From Tissierellia bacterium (GTDB lineage Bacteria > Bacillota > Clostridia > Tissierellales > Sedimentibacteraceae), in contig DURT01000011.1 of NCBI GenBank assembly GCA_012843025.1, positions 40,997-104,996 of the forward strand: a stretch of DNA of 64,000 bases, written 5' to 3'. Shown piece by piece: positions 32,367 through 42,109 of the stretch; the first letter of the stretch is position 1, and every line of letters starts with the position of its first letter. The notes beneath the pieces are model-generated. The model was given only the letters and a program-made list of their open reading frames with translations, did no database searches and was not told the DNA's origin. The translations under genes and the position numbers were made by a program.

Positions 32367-33938
32367 CTAAAAATTGAAATCCTGCAATATAACCTTTAAT
32401 CTTTTCTGTATTTCAATTACATATTCCCAACAATCTATTGCCTTTGTAACAGGTAATCTTCCTCTGTGGGCAGAAGGATTCCTGTAATCAAGTCTTACCT
32501 TTTCAATAGATTCAACGCAATTTAATAATTTGTTTTTCCTTTGAACCTGAGAAATTTTATTGTTATATAATATATCCCTTGCATACATGTCAAATTCAAT
32601 AAAAAATTCAGGCCTCTCAATTTTATTAACCCGCACTGGTTTGCCGTTGGGATACAATCCTATAAAATACATGACAGAACCTAGGGTGAAATTATCAGGT
32701 TCGATTTCTTTATTTTTTAACACACTTAAAGTACATTCTGGCCAGGAAACGTAATCTTTGCCGTACTTTTCATTTAAATATTTTATATATCCCGAATAAA
32801 CCCTTGTGAACATTTCCATTTCCATGGCTTTTGTTACCAACAAACATACTCCCGAATAATCTAATTCATCGGAGCCTTTCATTCTTTCCATACTGTCATA
32901 GGTTAACTTTGCGGTAGTTAAAAAAACCTTGCTTTCATCAGATAACTTGTCCCACACATCTGTTCCTAAGTATTCAAATAAATCAACTTCATAATTTTCT
33001 TTTGATAAGGTATTACAATAATCTCTCGTCAAATTGCAAATTTCATTTACTATTCTGTCTTGAAGTTTTTTGTATATAATTTCTTTGTCCTTCTCAGTAA
33101 GGGAAGCAGATAGTTTTTTACCATAAATATTTTTCAATTCTTTTATAATTTTATATGTTTCCTGTAATTTATCTATTGGTATACCTGCAGCCACACATAC
33201 CTGCTCCAAAAAGCCTTTGTAACTTTCCATTTCTGCTAGTTTTTTTCGTAACTTTTCATTTTCAGCTTCCAATAAAGCTTTTTCTTTTTCTATTTTTTCA
33301 GTTATTATTTTTTCGATTTTCTTGACAATATCTTCTTCCAACTGCTGGATTGTTCTCATTTTTAGCTCAGCCTGTTCCAATATGCTGTCCTTTTCTTCCA
33401 CTGGAGCAGCACTTACATCTCTTACATCCAATACTTTATTAAGTCCGAACACAACACAATATCTTTGTTTCATAAAGGTATGGTTTATGCCCATTTCAAT
33501 ATATGTAGTATTGTCCGACTCAATTTCCTGACCAAAGATTCCAAAGGAAACAATGGTTGCATCTAAATCCTTTAAAAGAGGCATAATTTTTTTACGAGCA
33601 TAGGTTCTTAAATCAAATAAGAAGATGTAAGAAAATGAAGCTAAATTTATCTGAGAATCACTTTGTGATAAAAATTTACTATATGTAAGTAAGCATATCC
33701 TATCATCATTAGGGTTAATTCCCTGTCTTTTTATCATTTCTGCAAAATTATATTGGAGAGCAAGTGTATCAAAGACCACCAATACTTTCCCCTTTTCCAC
33801 CATCTCCCTGGCTAATCTGCTTGACAGCATTGTCATGCCTGTACCAGGAATTGACATAAGGGAAACCCTTTTATATCCCTCATTTATCTTACTATATATT
33901 TTATTTAATGTTTCACTATGGAATTCTTTTATATCCAT
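32367..33938 (-). CDS. Degenerate helicase-like domain + coiled coil + HEPN-motif protein
   Basis: A 523-residue protein in three parts. Residues 1-165 resemble the first RecA-like domain of SF2 helicases or restriction subunits: SIPGTGMTMLSSRLAREM (Walker A with Met for Lys), KVLVVFDTLALQYNFAEMI, LLTYSKFL and YIFLFDLRTYARKK in place of a DExH box. So ATP hydrolysis is unlikely. Residues 190-245 form a Glu/Lys coiled coil. The C-terminal part is all-helical and has DYRNPSAHRGR (486-491), which fits the R-x4-6-H motif of HEPN ribonucleases. ATG 33938 lies 20 bases after the amidohydrolase gene, with nfo further upstream. A nuclease, stress or defence role is inference; I know no described family with this layout. 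Confidence 0.65.
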   Translation of the reverse strand: MDIKEFHSETLNKIYSKINEGYKRVSLMSIPGTGMTMLSSRLAREMVEKGKVLVVFDTLALQYNFAEMIKRQGINPNDDRICLLTYSKFLSQSDSQINLASFSYIFLFDLRTYARKKIMPLLKDLDATIVSFGIFGQEIESDNTTYIEMGINHTFMKQRYCVVFGLNKVLDVRDVSAAPVEEKDSILEQAELKMRTIQQLEEDIVKKIEKIITEKIEKEKALLEAENEKLRKKLAEMESYKGFLEQVCVAAGIPIDKLQETYKIIKELKNIYGKKLSASLTEKDKEIIYKKLQDRIVNEICNLTRDYCNTLSKENYEVDLFEYLGTDVWDKLSDESKVFLTTAKLTYDSMERMKGSDELDYSGVCLLVTKAMEMEMFTRVYSGYIKYLNEKYGKDYVSWPECTLSVLKNKEIEPDNFTLGSVMYFIGLYPNGKPVRVNKIERPEFFIEFDMYARDILYNNKISQVQRKNKLLNCVESIEKVRLDYRNPSAHRGRLPVTKAIDCWEYVIEIQKRLKVILQDFNF

Positions 33939-33958
33939 TTTAATCTCCTTTTGTCATA

Positions 33959-35251
33959 TCAATAATTAACCTTCTTTTTTCCCTTTCCTCTCATAAGTAC
34001 TCTCTCTTGTATTTCACCAACCTTTTGTAAAACATTATTTATATCTTTTGTAAGCTTTCCGTCAAATTTTAGAAACTCTCCTTCTACCATGGTATACCTT
34101 ATGTTGCTGGCATCGGAACTATAAATTATTGAAGTTAAGGGATCATAGACAGGAAATGTACTGGCCTTGTTTAAATCCCATAGGAGTAAGTCTGCATCAT
34201 AACCTTCTGCAATTGTTCCTGTATTAAATTTAAGGGCTTTATGACCGTCCATTAGTCTTTTCCATATTTCTTTAGTCTCAAAATTAGTTGCATCACCTGT
34301 AATAAATTTTCCATTTAAAGCAAACATTCTTGCCTGCTCCAAAGGACTTAAAGTATTTGAACTGGCTGCACCGTCTGTTCCAAAAGAATAATTCAACTTA
34401 TCTTTTAATTCATATATATTTCCCTTCCCCATACTTAACTTCATGTAAGTTTTAGGGCTGAAGACAAATACACACTTTTCACTTATATACTTTAAGTCTT
34501 CCTCTAAAGTCCAAAGACCGTGAGCAATGATTACATCTATATCAAATCCTCCGCTTTCATAAAGTACCTGTATGGGGGATTTTCCAGTTTGCTTTATACT
34601 ATCTTCCACCTGTTCCTTAGTTTCGGAAACATGGATGTGTATGCCCACATTTAGCTTTTTGGCTGTATCCACTATTTCTTTTAACTTTTCACCAGGACAG
34701 GTATAGGGAGCATGGGGGCCTAATCTTAATTTAATTCTATTATTCTTGTCTTTATATTTGTTAATAAAACTTTCAGCATTTTTTAACTGCTCTTCATAAT
34801 CATCTACAAGCCCGAATACAGTTGGGGCAATATCTGCTCTTATACCCACATCTTCTACAGCCTTGTAAACGGATTCTTCAAAGAAATAATGGTCTGCAAA
34901 TGCAATAACTCCGTTATTTATCATTTCCAGTGATGCTATTACGGTTCCCCAATAAACATCATCTGCTTCTAATTTACTTTCATAGGGAAAAATTCTCTCA
35001 TTAAACCAATTTTCAATGGAAATATCCTCTGCTATTCCCTTCATAATGTTCATGGGAGAATGGGTGTGTAAATTCACAAAACCCGGTGTAATGTAGAGAT
35101 TACTGCAATCAATTACCTGGTAATCTCCTTCTTCTACTTCTCCAGAAATCTTTTTAATCTTACCTTCTTCAATATAAATATTCTTATTTTTGCCCAGGCT
35201 TCCGTCTTCATAAATAATAGTTCCGTTTTTTAATAATATTTTTTTATCCAT
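33959..35251 (-). CDS. mtaD: Amidohydrolase, MtaD-like (MTA/SAH deaminase family)
   Basis: A 430-residue metal-dependent amidohydrolase: the HxH metal motif in PGFVNLHTHSPMNIMKGIAED, further metal ligands in GIHIHVSETKEQVED and IIAHGLW, and the catalytic Asp in SFGTDGAASSNTLSPLEQARM. The IENWFNERIFPYE segment is typical of 5'-methylthioadenosine/S-adenosylhomocysteine deaminases. Other purine or chlorohydrolase-type deaminations are possible. It starts 17 bases after nfo and is followed at 20 bases by the HEPN protein. Confidence 0.82.
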   Translation of the reverse strand: MDKKILLKNGTIIYEDGSLGKNKNIYIEEGKIKKISGEVEEGDYQVIDCSNLYITPGFVNLHTHSPMNIMKGIAEDISIENWFNERIFPYESKLEADDVYWGTVIASLEMINNGVIAFADHYFFEESVYKAVEDVGIRADIAPTVFGLVDDYEEQLKNAESFINKYKDKNNRIKLRLGPHAPYTCPGEKLKEIVDTAKKLNVGIHIHVSETKEQVEDSIKQTGKSPIQVLYESGGFDIDVIIAHGLWTLEEDLKYISEKCVFVFSPKTYMKLSMGKGNIYELKDKLNYSFGTDGAASSNTLSPLEQARMFALNGKFITGDATNFETKEIWKRLMDGHKALKFNTGTIAEGYDADLLLWDLNKASTFPVYDPLTSIIYSSDASNIRYTMVEGEFLKFDGKLTKDINNVLQKVGEIQERVLMRGKGKKKVNY

Positions 35252-35268
35252 AACATCACTCCATTTAT

Positions 35269-36102
35269 TTAATTTATATAAAGTTCTTTCAATAAAGCTA
35301 TTTCTTTTCCGTGACCTTCCAGATCATTGGGTGTTTCTAAAAAGAAGGGTAAGTTTCTTAATTTTGGATGATTAATAATCCTTTTAAAGGCATCTATACC
35401 AATGTAACCCTCTCCTATGGTTGCATGACGGTCTTTATGGCTACCTATTGGATTTTTACTGTCGTTTAAATGAATTGCATATAATTTTTCAAGACCTATA
35501 ATTTCATCAAAATCACCAAGAACACCATCCAAGTCATTTACTATATCGTAACCTGCATCATATACATGGCATGTATCTAAGCATACACCGATTTTATCTT
35601 TAAGATCAACATTATCTATAATAAGCTGTAATTCTTCAAAAGTTCTCCCTATTTCAGTTCCTTTTCCCGACATAGTTTCTAATAGCACTGTTGTCGTTTG
35701 CTCCTGTTTCAATATATTATTAAGTGCATCTACAATATATTTAATCCCTATTTCTAATCCTTGTTTTACATGGCTTCCCGGATGGAAATTATATAAATTA
35801 TTTGGAATATATTCCATTCTTTTTATATCATCTTCCAATACCATTAATGCAAATTCTCTTGCCCTCACATTATTAGAGCAGATATTCAAGGTATAGGGCG
35901 CATGGCCTAGAATTTTTGCAAAATTATTTTCTTCCATTAAATTTTTCAACTTTTCTATATCATTTACATCAATATCTTTAGCTTTGCTGCCTCTGGGATT
36001 GCGGGTAAAAAATTGAAATGTATTGGCTCCAATTGATATGGCATCTTTCCCCATTGCTTCATATCCTCTTGATACTGATAAATGACAACCTATTTTTAGC
36101 AT
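35269..36102 (-). CDS. nfo: Deoxyribonuclease IV (AP endonuclease)
   Basis: A 277-residue TIM barrel of the Nfo family with the metal ligands in expected places: [88 protein letters not shown] and FFLETPND. It cuts DNA at abasic sites in base-excision repair. First gene of the nfo-amidohydrolase-HEPN operon. Confidence 0.96.
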   Translation of the reverse strand: MLKIGCHLSVSRGYEAMGKDAISIGANTFQFFTRNPRGSKAKDIDVNDIEKLKNLMEENNFAKILGHAPYTLNICSNNVRAREFALMVLEDDIKRMEYIPNNLYNFHPGSHVKQGLEIGIKYIVDALNNILKQEQTTTVLLETMSGKGTEIGRTFEELQLIIDNVDLKDKIGVCLDTCHVYDAGYDIVNDLDGVLGDFDEIIGLEKLYAIHLNDSKNPIGSHKDRHATIGEGYIGIDAFKRIINHPKLRNLPFFLETPNDLEGHGKEIALLKELYIN

Positions 36103-36250
36103 AATTCCTCCCTAATAGTCATAACATACAAATAAATATACCACAAAAAATTAATTTTAACTATACTTACGAACAAATTACCCAATCTTATGCCTTATCA
36201 CAATTGACAATTGAACTAGATTGTACTATACTTAACTTAACTTTATATTT

Positions 36251-36416
36251 CAATATTGGTGCGCTGTAGTGCGATAATAGGGAATTAGGTTAAAATCCTA
36301 AACAGTCCTGCTGCCGTGATGAGATAGCGGTCTTTATGCGATAAGCAACCACTGGATATATCCGGGAAGGTAAAGTAACCGCCATGACCTCTAAGTCGGA
36401 AAACCTGCCAATATTG
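36251..36416 (+). promoter_or_regulatory. Cobalamin riboswitch
   Basis: Closing stem CAATATTGG/CCAATATTG and the conserved cores GGGAATTAGG, the CAGTCCTGCTGCCGTGA region, GCAACCACTGG and the B12 box region GCCATGACCTCTAAGTCGG. It precedes the BtuFCD genes, so cobalamin binding should switch them off. Confidence 0.95.
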
Positions 36417-36509
36417 TTGCGTAAAAGCCGCAAATTACTATGCTCTTCAGGTCAAAGAGCCATAGTCGAAGTTAATATTTCATTTAATTTGTGGATTTTA
36501 CGTTTCGGA

Positions 36510-36535
36510 AACGAGACGTTTTTTTATTCCCTTTA
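36510..36535 (+). terminator. Terminator of the B12 riboswitch expression platform
   Basis: ACGTTTCG-gaaa-CGAGACGT followed by seven T lies about 36 bases before the BtuF start codon. A stem just upstream (CTATGCTCTT...AAGAGCCATAG) may be part of the switching fold. Confidence 0.85.
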
Positions 36536-36571
36536 TGACCTAATACCGATGATGAACCTATGGAGGAAAAA

Positions 36572-37528
36572 ATGAAAAGAAAATATTTACTGTCACTGAC
36601 TTTAATAGTATTAATTTTCCTTGTGGCATGTACCTCAGGTACTGAACAGCCAAATCAATTAGAAAAACACAGTGAACAGAATAAACAAGGTATTGAGTTG
36701 CCAGCAACTGACAGAGCCGGAAATGAAATATCCATTCCGGAAGAAATAAACAGAATTATATCCATGTCTCCAGGCAATACAGAATTATTGATAGAATTAG
36801 GTTTTAAAGACAAAATAATAGCTACAGATACATATTCTGCACACTTGGTACCGGAAGGAACACCCTTATTTGACATGATGACACCAGATGCAGAACAAAT
36901 GGTAGCTTTAGAACCAGACATAATTTTCGCAACAGGAATGAGTATGGCAGGAGGAACTGACCCTTATAAGCCAATTAAGGATATGGGCATATGTGTTGCC
37001 TACATACCAGCCAGCGACAGTATAGAAAGCATATATGAAGATATAATGTTTTTTGCAAATTCTCTTAAAGTTCCTGAAAAAGGCAGAGAAATTGTTGACA
37101 ATATGAAATCAAAAATTAAAGAGTTCCAGAAAATTGGTGAAACAATCAAGGATAAAAAGACAGTCTATTTTGAAATTTCCGCTGCTCCTTACATTTACAG
37201 TTTTGGAAATGGAGTATTTTTAAATGAAATGATTGAAATAATCGGAGCCGAAAATATTTTGGCAGATCATAGTATGTGGATTTCCGTTTCTGAAGAAACT
37301 GTAATTTCTGCAGACCCTGATGTAATCATAACTAATGTTGACTACTTGGATGATCCTGTTGCAGAAATAAAATCCCGTCCTGGATGGCAAAATATAAAAG
37401 CCTTAAAAAATAATAATGTATACCGGGTAGAAAATGATGTAACTTCCCACAGCAATCACAAAATTATAGAAGGCCTTAAACAGATGGCTGAGGCTGTGTA
37501 TCCGGATATTTATCAATATGAAAACTAA
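36572..37528 (+). CDS. btuF: Cobalamin ABC transporter substrate-binding lipoprotein
   Basis: A signal peptide with lipobox (LTLIVLIFLVACTSG) is followed by a FecB/BtuF-type binding fold: ATDRAGNEISIPEEINRIISMSPGNTELLIELGFKDKIIATD and DPDVIITNVDYL. ATG 36572 follows GGAGGAAAAA, so I prefer it to the track start at 36560, which lies in the ribosome site. The upstream cobalamin riboswitch indicates B12 or a corrinoid as ligand. It overlaps the permease gene by 11 bases. Confidence 0.9.
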   Translation: MKRKYLLSLTLIVLIFLVACTSGTEQPNQLEKHSEQNKQGIELPATDRAGNEISIPEEINRIISMSPGNTELLIELGFKDKIIATDTYSAHLVPEGTPLFDMMTPDAEQMVALEPDIIFATGMSMAGGTDPYKPIKDMGICVAYIPASDSIESIYEDIMFFANSLKVPEKGREIVDNMKSKIKEFQKIGETIKDKKTVYFEISAAPYIYSFGNGVFLNEMIEIIGAENILADHSMWISVSEETVISADPDVIITNVDYLDDPVAEIKSRPGWQNIKALKNNNVYRVENDVTSHSNHKIIEGLKQMAEAVYPDIYQYEN

Positions 37529-38537
37529 ATCCAAGATTTTATCATCTATTGTAATCAGTATTATTATATTAATAATGGGAGTTGGATTAGGAAGCGTCAG
37601 GGTGCCTGCTACAGAAATAATAAATGTAATAATGCATAAAATATTTTCAACTCCCTTGATACCCAGTATGCCCGGTATTTCTGTATCCATAGTATGGAAT
37701 TTAAGGTTGCCCCGTACTCTTTTGGCTTTTATGGTAGGAGGAGCTCTTGCAGTAAGCGGTGCAGTAATGCAATCAGTATTAAAAAACCCCTTAGCTTCTT
37801 CCTATACATTAGGGGTGTCTTCAGGAGCATCTTTGGGAGCAGCCATAATAATAGTAACAGGATTCAATATTCCTTTTTTAGGACTATTTACATTACCCTT
37901 AACTGGTTTAACCTTTGGTCTTTTAACCGTATTCTTGGCCATAAAATTTGCTTATAAATTGGACCAGAATTTAGAAAATAACACTATTATTTTAGTCGGT
38001 ATGGTTTTTTCCTTATTTGTTAATGCCATACTCACCCTTATAACAGCAATGGCCCGTGACCACTTAGCCCAGCTCACCTTTTGGCAAATGGGAAGCTTTT
38101 CTTTAAAAGACTGGTCTAATGTAATTATCCTTTTCCCTATTGTAGTTGCTGGAACTATAATAATACAAAGTTTCTCCAAGGAAATGGATATACTGACTTT
38201 CGGTGAAGAGCAAGCTATGACTATGGGAGTAGATGTTCAAAGAGTTAAATGGCTTTTATTAGGACTGGCAGCAGCTCTTACAGGAAGTGCCATTTCCTTC
38301 GTAGGAGTAATTGGATTTATAGATTTAATGGCACCTCATGTAGTAAGGAAAATATTCGGTTCCAGCCACAAAACAGTAATTCCCATGTCAATGATTTTTG
38401 GCGGTTCATTCATGGTTCTTTGTGATTTACTAGCCAGGACACTAGTCTCACCTTCCGAGTTGCCAGTAGGGGCAATCACAGCAATGGTAGGCGCACCATT
38501 TTTCGCATATGTATATTTTTCAAAAAGAAGGGGATGA
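37518..38537 (+). CDS. btuC: Cobalamin ABC transporter permease (FecCD family)
   Basis: A 339-residue membrane protein with about ten helices and the FecCD/BtuC motifs LRLPRTLLAFMVGGALAVSGAVMQSVLKNPLASSYTLGVSSGASLGAA, GEEQAMTMGVDVQRVKW, GVIGFIDLMAPHVVR and the final DLLARTLVSPSELPVGAITAMVGAPFFAY. Coupled to btuF and btuD by overlaps. Confidence 0.92.
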   Translation: MKTKSKILSSIVISIIILIMGVGLGSVRVPATEIINVIMHKIFSTPLIPSMPGISVSIVWNLRLPRTLLAFMVGGALAVSGAVMQSVLKNPLASSYTLGVSSGASLGAAIIIVTGFNIPFLGLFTLPLTGLTFGLLTVFLAIKFAYKLDQNLENNTIILVGMVFSLFVNAILTLITAMARDHLAQLTFWQMGSFSLKDWSNVIILFPIVVAGTIIIQSFSKEMDILTFGEEQAMTMGVDVQRVKWLLLGLAAALTGSAISFVGVIGFIDLMAPHVVRKIFGSSHKTVIPMSMIFGGSFMVLCDLLARTLVSPSELPVGAITAMVGAPFFAYVYFSKRRG

Positions 38538-39346
38538 AAATGCTTATATTAAAGAATGTATCTGCAGGATACAACGGCATTGATGTAATAAATAATATTT
38601 CATTAAAAGTAGCCGAAGGTGAAAACCTTTGTGTTATAGGTCCTAACGGGTGTGGTAAAACTACACTTATTAAAGCAATTTCTGGCATAATTCCACATAG
38701 GGGAACTATAACGATTAACGGGACTGACATAAATAAAATGAAAAGGGCTGATATAGCAAAAAAGGTTGCTGTCATGAGCCAAGTATCAACTATCTACTTT
38801 TCATATACAATCTATGAAACCGTCCTTTTAGGCAGGTATCTTCATATGAAGGGAAAAACCTTTAAAGAACCGTCCTCGAGAGATAAAGAGTATACAGACA
38901 AATGTTTAAAAGCAGTAGGCCTTTACAATATAAAAGACAAACAAATTAACACCTTGTCAGGAGGACAGCTTCAAAGGGTTTATTTAGCAAGAACCTTAGC
39001 TCAGGAACCAAGTATAATATTGCTTGATGAACCAACAAATCACTTGGATCTGAAATATCAGACAGAATTAATAGAATTTCTTAAAAATTGGTCAAAAGAA
39101 GAAGGTCATTCCATTATTGGTGTACTTCACGATCTAAACTTAGCAATGAATTTAGCTGACAAAATGCTTTTGTTAAGTAATGGAAATATTGCTGCTTACG
39201 GAAATACTCAAGAAGTTATTTCATCTAATTTGTTAAATAAAGTATATGGTATGAACGTAAGAGAGTACATGGTGGATTCTCTTAGACATTGGGAAAGTAT
39301 AAGAGATAGAAACTATTATAAAGTTCCCTTACGCAAAATTAATTAA
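38534..39346 (+). CDS. btuD: Cobalamin ABC transporter ATP-binding protein
   Basis: Contains Walker A GPNGCGKTT, signature LSGGQLQRVYLARTLAQ, Walker B IILLDEPTNHLD and H-loop VLHD, in the FepC/BtuD subfamily. 270 residues. It overlaps btuC by four bases (ATGA) and ends one base into a terminator stem. Confidence 0.93.
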   Translation: MKMLILKNVSAGYNGIDVINNISLKVAEGENLCVIGPNGCGKTTLIKAISGIIPHRGTITINGTDINKMKRADIAKKVAVMSQVSTIYFSYTIYETVLLGRYLHMKGKTFKEPSSRDKEYTDKCLKAVGLYNIKDKQINTLSGGQLQRVYLARTLAQEPSIILLDEPTNHLDLKYQTELIEFLKNWSKEEGHSIIGVLHDLNLAMNLADKMLLLSNGNIAAYGNTQEVISSNLLNKVYGMNVREYMVDSLRHWESIRDRNYYKVPLRKIN

Positions 39347-39370
39347 TCGGCCTAGCCGATTTTTTTATTT
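39345..39370 (+). terminator. Terminator of the btuFCD operon
   Basis: ATCGGC-cta-GCCGAT followed by TTTTTTTATTT directly at the btuD stop codon. Confidence 0.85.
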
Positions 39371-39452
39371 ACTGCCTTGTTGGGTGGGGATTTGTAATTA
39401 ACTACTAATTTAATGGGCATAATAGATTAAAGAACATCAAAAGGAGGTTTCA

Positions 39453-40472
39453 ATGAAAAAAATAATATTGATTTTAATCACTGTCTTGGTGACAGCCTGT
39501 AATATAAGTTCTTCCCCGGAACAGAATAATGGAATTACTGAAAGTACTACTATAGAAGATTATTTTCCAATTAAAGAAAATACAAAATACTCCTATGAAG
39601 GAAAGGGAAATGAATTCGCAACTTATACAGAATTTGTTGACTATGTTGCTAATAATCGGATTCAAACCCGAACAAATAACGGCGGTACAGAATCAGTAAA
39701 GGTAATGGAAATAAAAGATGGTGAACTATTACTTTTATACCACCGAGGGGAAACCTATTTTAGATATAATTTTTTAGAGGAAGAATATAATAATGGAAAA
39801 ATACTCCTGAAAGAACCTTTAGAAGAAGGAAATTCATGGGATTATGACGAAAATACAACTGCTAAGATTACCCATATTTCAAAGGAAGTAGTAACTCATT
39901 TAGGTAATTTTAATGCTATAGAAGTTACCTTAGAAGGGGAACAGGGTAAGACAGTTAATTATTACGCAAAAGACATGGGATTAATTAAAACAATTACTTC
40001 AGGAGAAGGTTACGAAGTATCTTCCACCCTTTCATCCATTGAAAAAAATGTACCTTTAATGCAGACTATAAAATTATATTATCCTGATACAGACGGTATC
40101 CACTTGAACACAATTGATGTACCTATAGAATTTTACACCAATGAGGAACCAGAATATATAGTAGAGAAAAACATTAAGGATTTATCCGTTTATGAAATTA
40201 TTAGTCCAAATACAAAAATTAACCAGATTGCTTTCAATGAAGAGGAAAAGAGTGTCCACGTTGATTTGTCGGAAGATTTTGTTACAGAAATGAATGCAGG
40301 TGCTGGCTTTGAAGGGATGATACTTCAAAGTTTAACCAACACATTAGGCAACTACTATGGGGTTGAAAAAGTATATATTACCATAGATGGAGGTCCTTAT
40401 GAATCGGGACATATAATAATTGAAGAAGGGGAACCCTCCCTAGTAAACTACGATAATGTAAAAGAAGAATAA
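39453..40472 (+). CDS. GerMN-domain lipoprotein
   Basis: A lipoprotein signal (KKIILILITVLVTACNIS, lipobox VTAC) is followed by a middle beta-rich domain (about 30-200) and a C-terminal GerMN domain from about 205: MQTIKLYYPDTDGIHL, VPIEFYTNEEPE, SPNTKINQIAFNEEEKSVHVDLSEDF, EGMILQSLTNTLGNYYGVEKVYITIDGGPY. GerM is a spore-germination and sporulation lipoprotein in Bacillus (established). A single gene with its own ribosome site AAAGGAGG. Confidence 0.88.
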   Translation: MKKIILILITVLVTACNISSSPEQNNGITESTTIEDYFPIKENTKYSYEGKGNEFATYTEFVDYVANNRIQTRTNNGGTESVKVMEIKDGELLLLYHRGETYFRYNFLEEEYNNGKILLKEPLEEGNSWDYDENTTAKITHISKEVVTHLGNFNAIEVTLEGEQGKTVNYYAKDMGLIKTITSGEGYEVSSTLSSIEKNVPLMQTIKLYYPDTDGIHLNTIDVPIEFYTNEEPEYIVEKNIKDLSVYEIISPNTKINQIAFNEEEKSVHVDLSEDFVTEMNAGAGFEGMILQSLTNTLGNYYGVEKVYITIDGGPYESGHIIIEEGEPSLVNYDNVKEE

Positions 40473-40474
40473 TC

Positions 40475-40500
40475 AGGGGACATTCCTTGTCCCCATTCCT
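40475..40500. terminator. Terminator between GerMN and cysE
   Basis: GGGGAC-attcctt-GTCCCC, T-rich on both sides, between convergent genes. Confidence 0.6.
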
Positions 40501-41058
40501 TTATATTGCATATTCATTTAAACTGATTATCTTACTTCCCTTTTTAACTTCTACAGCTGGAATTCCCACAACCGTTGAATTAGGACTAGTATCCTTCAAT
40601 ACTACTGCATTAGCTCCTATCTTGGTTCCAGAAGCAATATAAATATTTCCTAAAACTTTTGCCGACGCTCCTATTACCACATTATCTCCCACAGTCGGAT
40701 GTCTTTTTCCTTTTTCATTTCCCGTGCCTCCCAAGGTAGCTCCATGAAACATGGTAACATTATTGCCTACTACTGCAGTTTCTCCTATTACCACGCCCAT
40801 ACCATGGTCGATAAAAAGTCCTTTCCCTATAGTTGCTCCTGGATGAATTTCAATTCCTGTCCTGTGTCGGGCTATATTGGATATTAATCTGGCTAAAAAG
40901 TACCTTTTCTTCAAATATAGCTTATGGGCAATTCTATGGGCTATCAAAGCTTTAATATGAGGATACAGGAAAAACACTTCCAGTCTGTTTCTTGCTGCAG
41001 GATCTCTGGGAAACACAGAATCTATATCTTCAATAATCGACTTAATAAACCTAATCAT
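40501..41058 (-). CDS. cysE: Serine O-acetyltransferase
   Basis: A 185-residue acyltransferase of the short CysE/EpsC type: N-terminal helices ([27 protein letters not shown]) and a left-handed beta-helix of hexapeptide repeats ([61 protein letters not shown]). It acetylates serine for cysteine synthesis. It lies 14 bases after cysK under a Cys T-box. Confidence 0.95.
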   Translation of the reverse strand: MIRFIKSIIEDIDSVFPRDPAARNRLEVFFLYPHIKALIAHRIAHKLYLKKRYFLARLISNIARHRTGIEIHPGATIGKGLFIDHGMGVVIGETAVVGNNVTMFHGATLGGTGNEKGKRHPTVGDNVVIGASAKVLGNIYIASGTKIGANAVVLKDTSPNSTVVGIPAVEVKKGSKIISLNEYAI

Positions 41059-41072
41059 AATACCATTCCTTT

Positions 41073-41960
41073 CTAATACTTTATCAGTGACAAATATTTC
41101 TCTCCGCCATCGGGAGATATGGTAAGAATCTTTTTCTTATCACCATATTTTCTTGCTAGTTTTCTTGCCGCCGCTATGTTGGCTCCCGATGAAATACCTA
41201 TTAGCATTCCTATTTTTGCCGAAGCTTCAACGGCAGTATCAATTGCTTCCTCATCAGTAACAGTATATACTTCATCTACATATTCTCCATGATAGGTTCC
41301 TGGTATAAAACCCGCACCTATTCCTTGAATTCTGTGAGGTGAGGGATTTCCTCCCGATAAAACCGGTGATTTTGCAGGCTCAACCCCTGCTGTAATAATA
41401 TTTTTATTAAATTCTTTCAGCCTTTTGGAAACTCCGGAAATTGTTCCTCCCGTTCCCACACCGGCAACGAATATATCTAAGTCACTTAATTGCTTAATTA
41501 TTTCTTCACCTGTAGTTTCATAATGAATTTTAGGATTTGCCGGGTTGTTAAACTGATCGGGCATGAAACAGTTTTTATCTTCTAACAATTCATTGGCCCT
41601 TTCAATTGCTCCCTTCATTCCTTTTTGTCCTTCTGTCAGGATTAATGTTGCCCCATAGGCAGCTATAATATCTCTTCTTTCCTTGCTCATGGTTTCAGGC
41701 ATAGTAATTAGTACTTTGTATCCTTTAAGTCTTCCGATTAATGCCAGTGCAATACCTGTATTTCCGCTGGTGGGTTCCACAATAATACTGTTTTTATTTA
41801 AATAACCCTTCTTTTCAGCATCTTCGATCATTCCCAAAGCAGCTCTGTCTTTAATGCTTCCTCCAGGATTAAATTTTTCCATCTTTATATAAATATTTTC
41901 TTCCGGTAATTTTACTATGGGTGTGTTTCCTATTAAACTAAGTGTGTTATATCTACTCAT
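41073..41960 (-). CDS. cysK: Cysteine synthase A
   Basis: PLP enzyme with the lysine motif [28 protein letters not shown], the phosphate loop GTGGTISG and the final [11 protein letters not shown]. It makes cysteine from O-acetylserine and sulfide. The track starts at 42062, but that extension (MMVGQTQRNPNL...) is translated repeat DNA; ATG 41960 ([18 protein letters not shown]), after GAAGG, gives the normal 295 residues. First gene of cysK-cysE. Confidence 0.95.
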   Translation of the reverse strand: MSRYNTLSLIGNTPIVKLPEENIYIKMEKFNPGGSIKDRAALGMIEDAEKKGYLNKNSIIVEPTSGNTGIALALIGRLKGYKVLITMPETMSKERRDIIAAYGATLILTEGQKGMKGAIERANELLEDKNCFMPDQFNNPANPKIHYETTGEEIIKQLSDLDIFVAGVGTGGTISGVSKRLKEFNKNIITAGVEPAKSPVLSGGNPSPHRIQGIGAGFIPGTYHGEYVDEVYTVTDEEAIDTAVEASAKIGMLIGISSGANIAAARKLARKYGDKKKILTISPDGGEKYLSLIKY

Positions 41961-41996
41961 AAATCTACCTTCACTTTCACTAAATTCGCAGGCTTC

Positions 41997-42099
41997 ATCA
42001 CCAATTTGTTGCTCCCTTTGGTCGCACAAATTGGGATTGCGCTGCGTTTGACCTACCATCAAGACTTCTCCCTACGGTCGAAGTCTTGGGTTAGGTCAT
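41997..42099. repeat. Two-hairpin repeat element (copy B)
   Basis: It shares CGCAGGCTTCATCACCAATTTG, CAAATTGGGATTGCGCTGCGT and TGACCTACCATC...TTAGGTCAT with copy A at 31924-32039. The inner stem is AAGACTTC/GAAGTCTT here instead of CATTTTTCAGA/TCTGAAAAATG. It lies between the cysK T-box terminator and the cysK start codon, the same position as copy A before valS. Confidence 0.8.
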
Positions 42100-42109
42100 A
42101 AAGGTCAAC

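Noticed and set aside
41961-42062. N-terminal extension of cysK in the ORF track
   Set aside because: The extra 34 codons are translated hairpin-repeat sequence; the normal CysK start has its own ribosome site at 41960.
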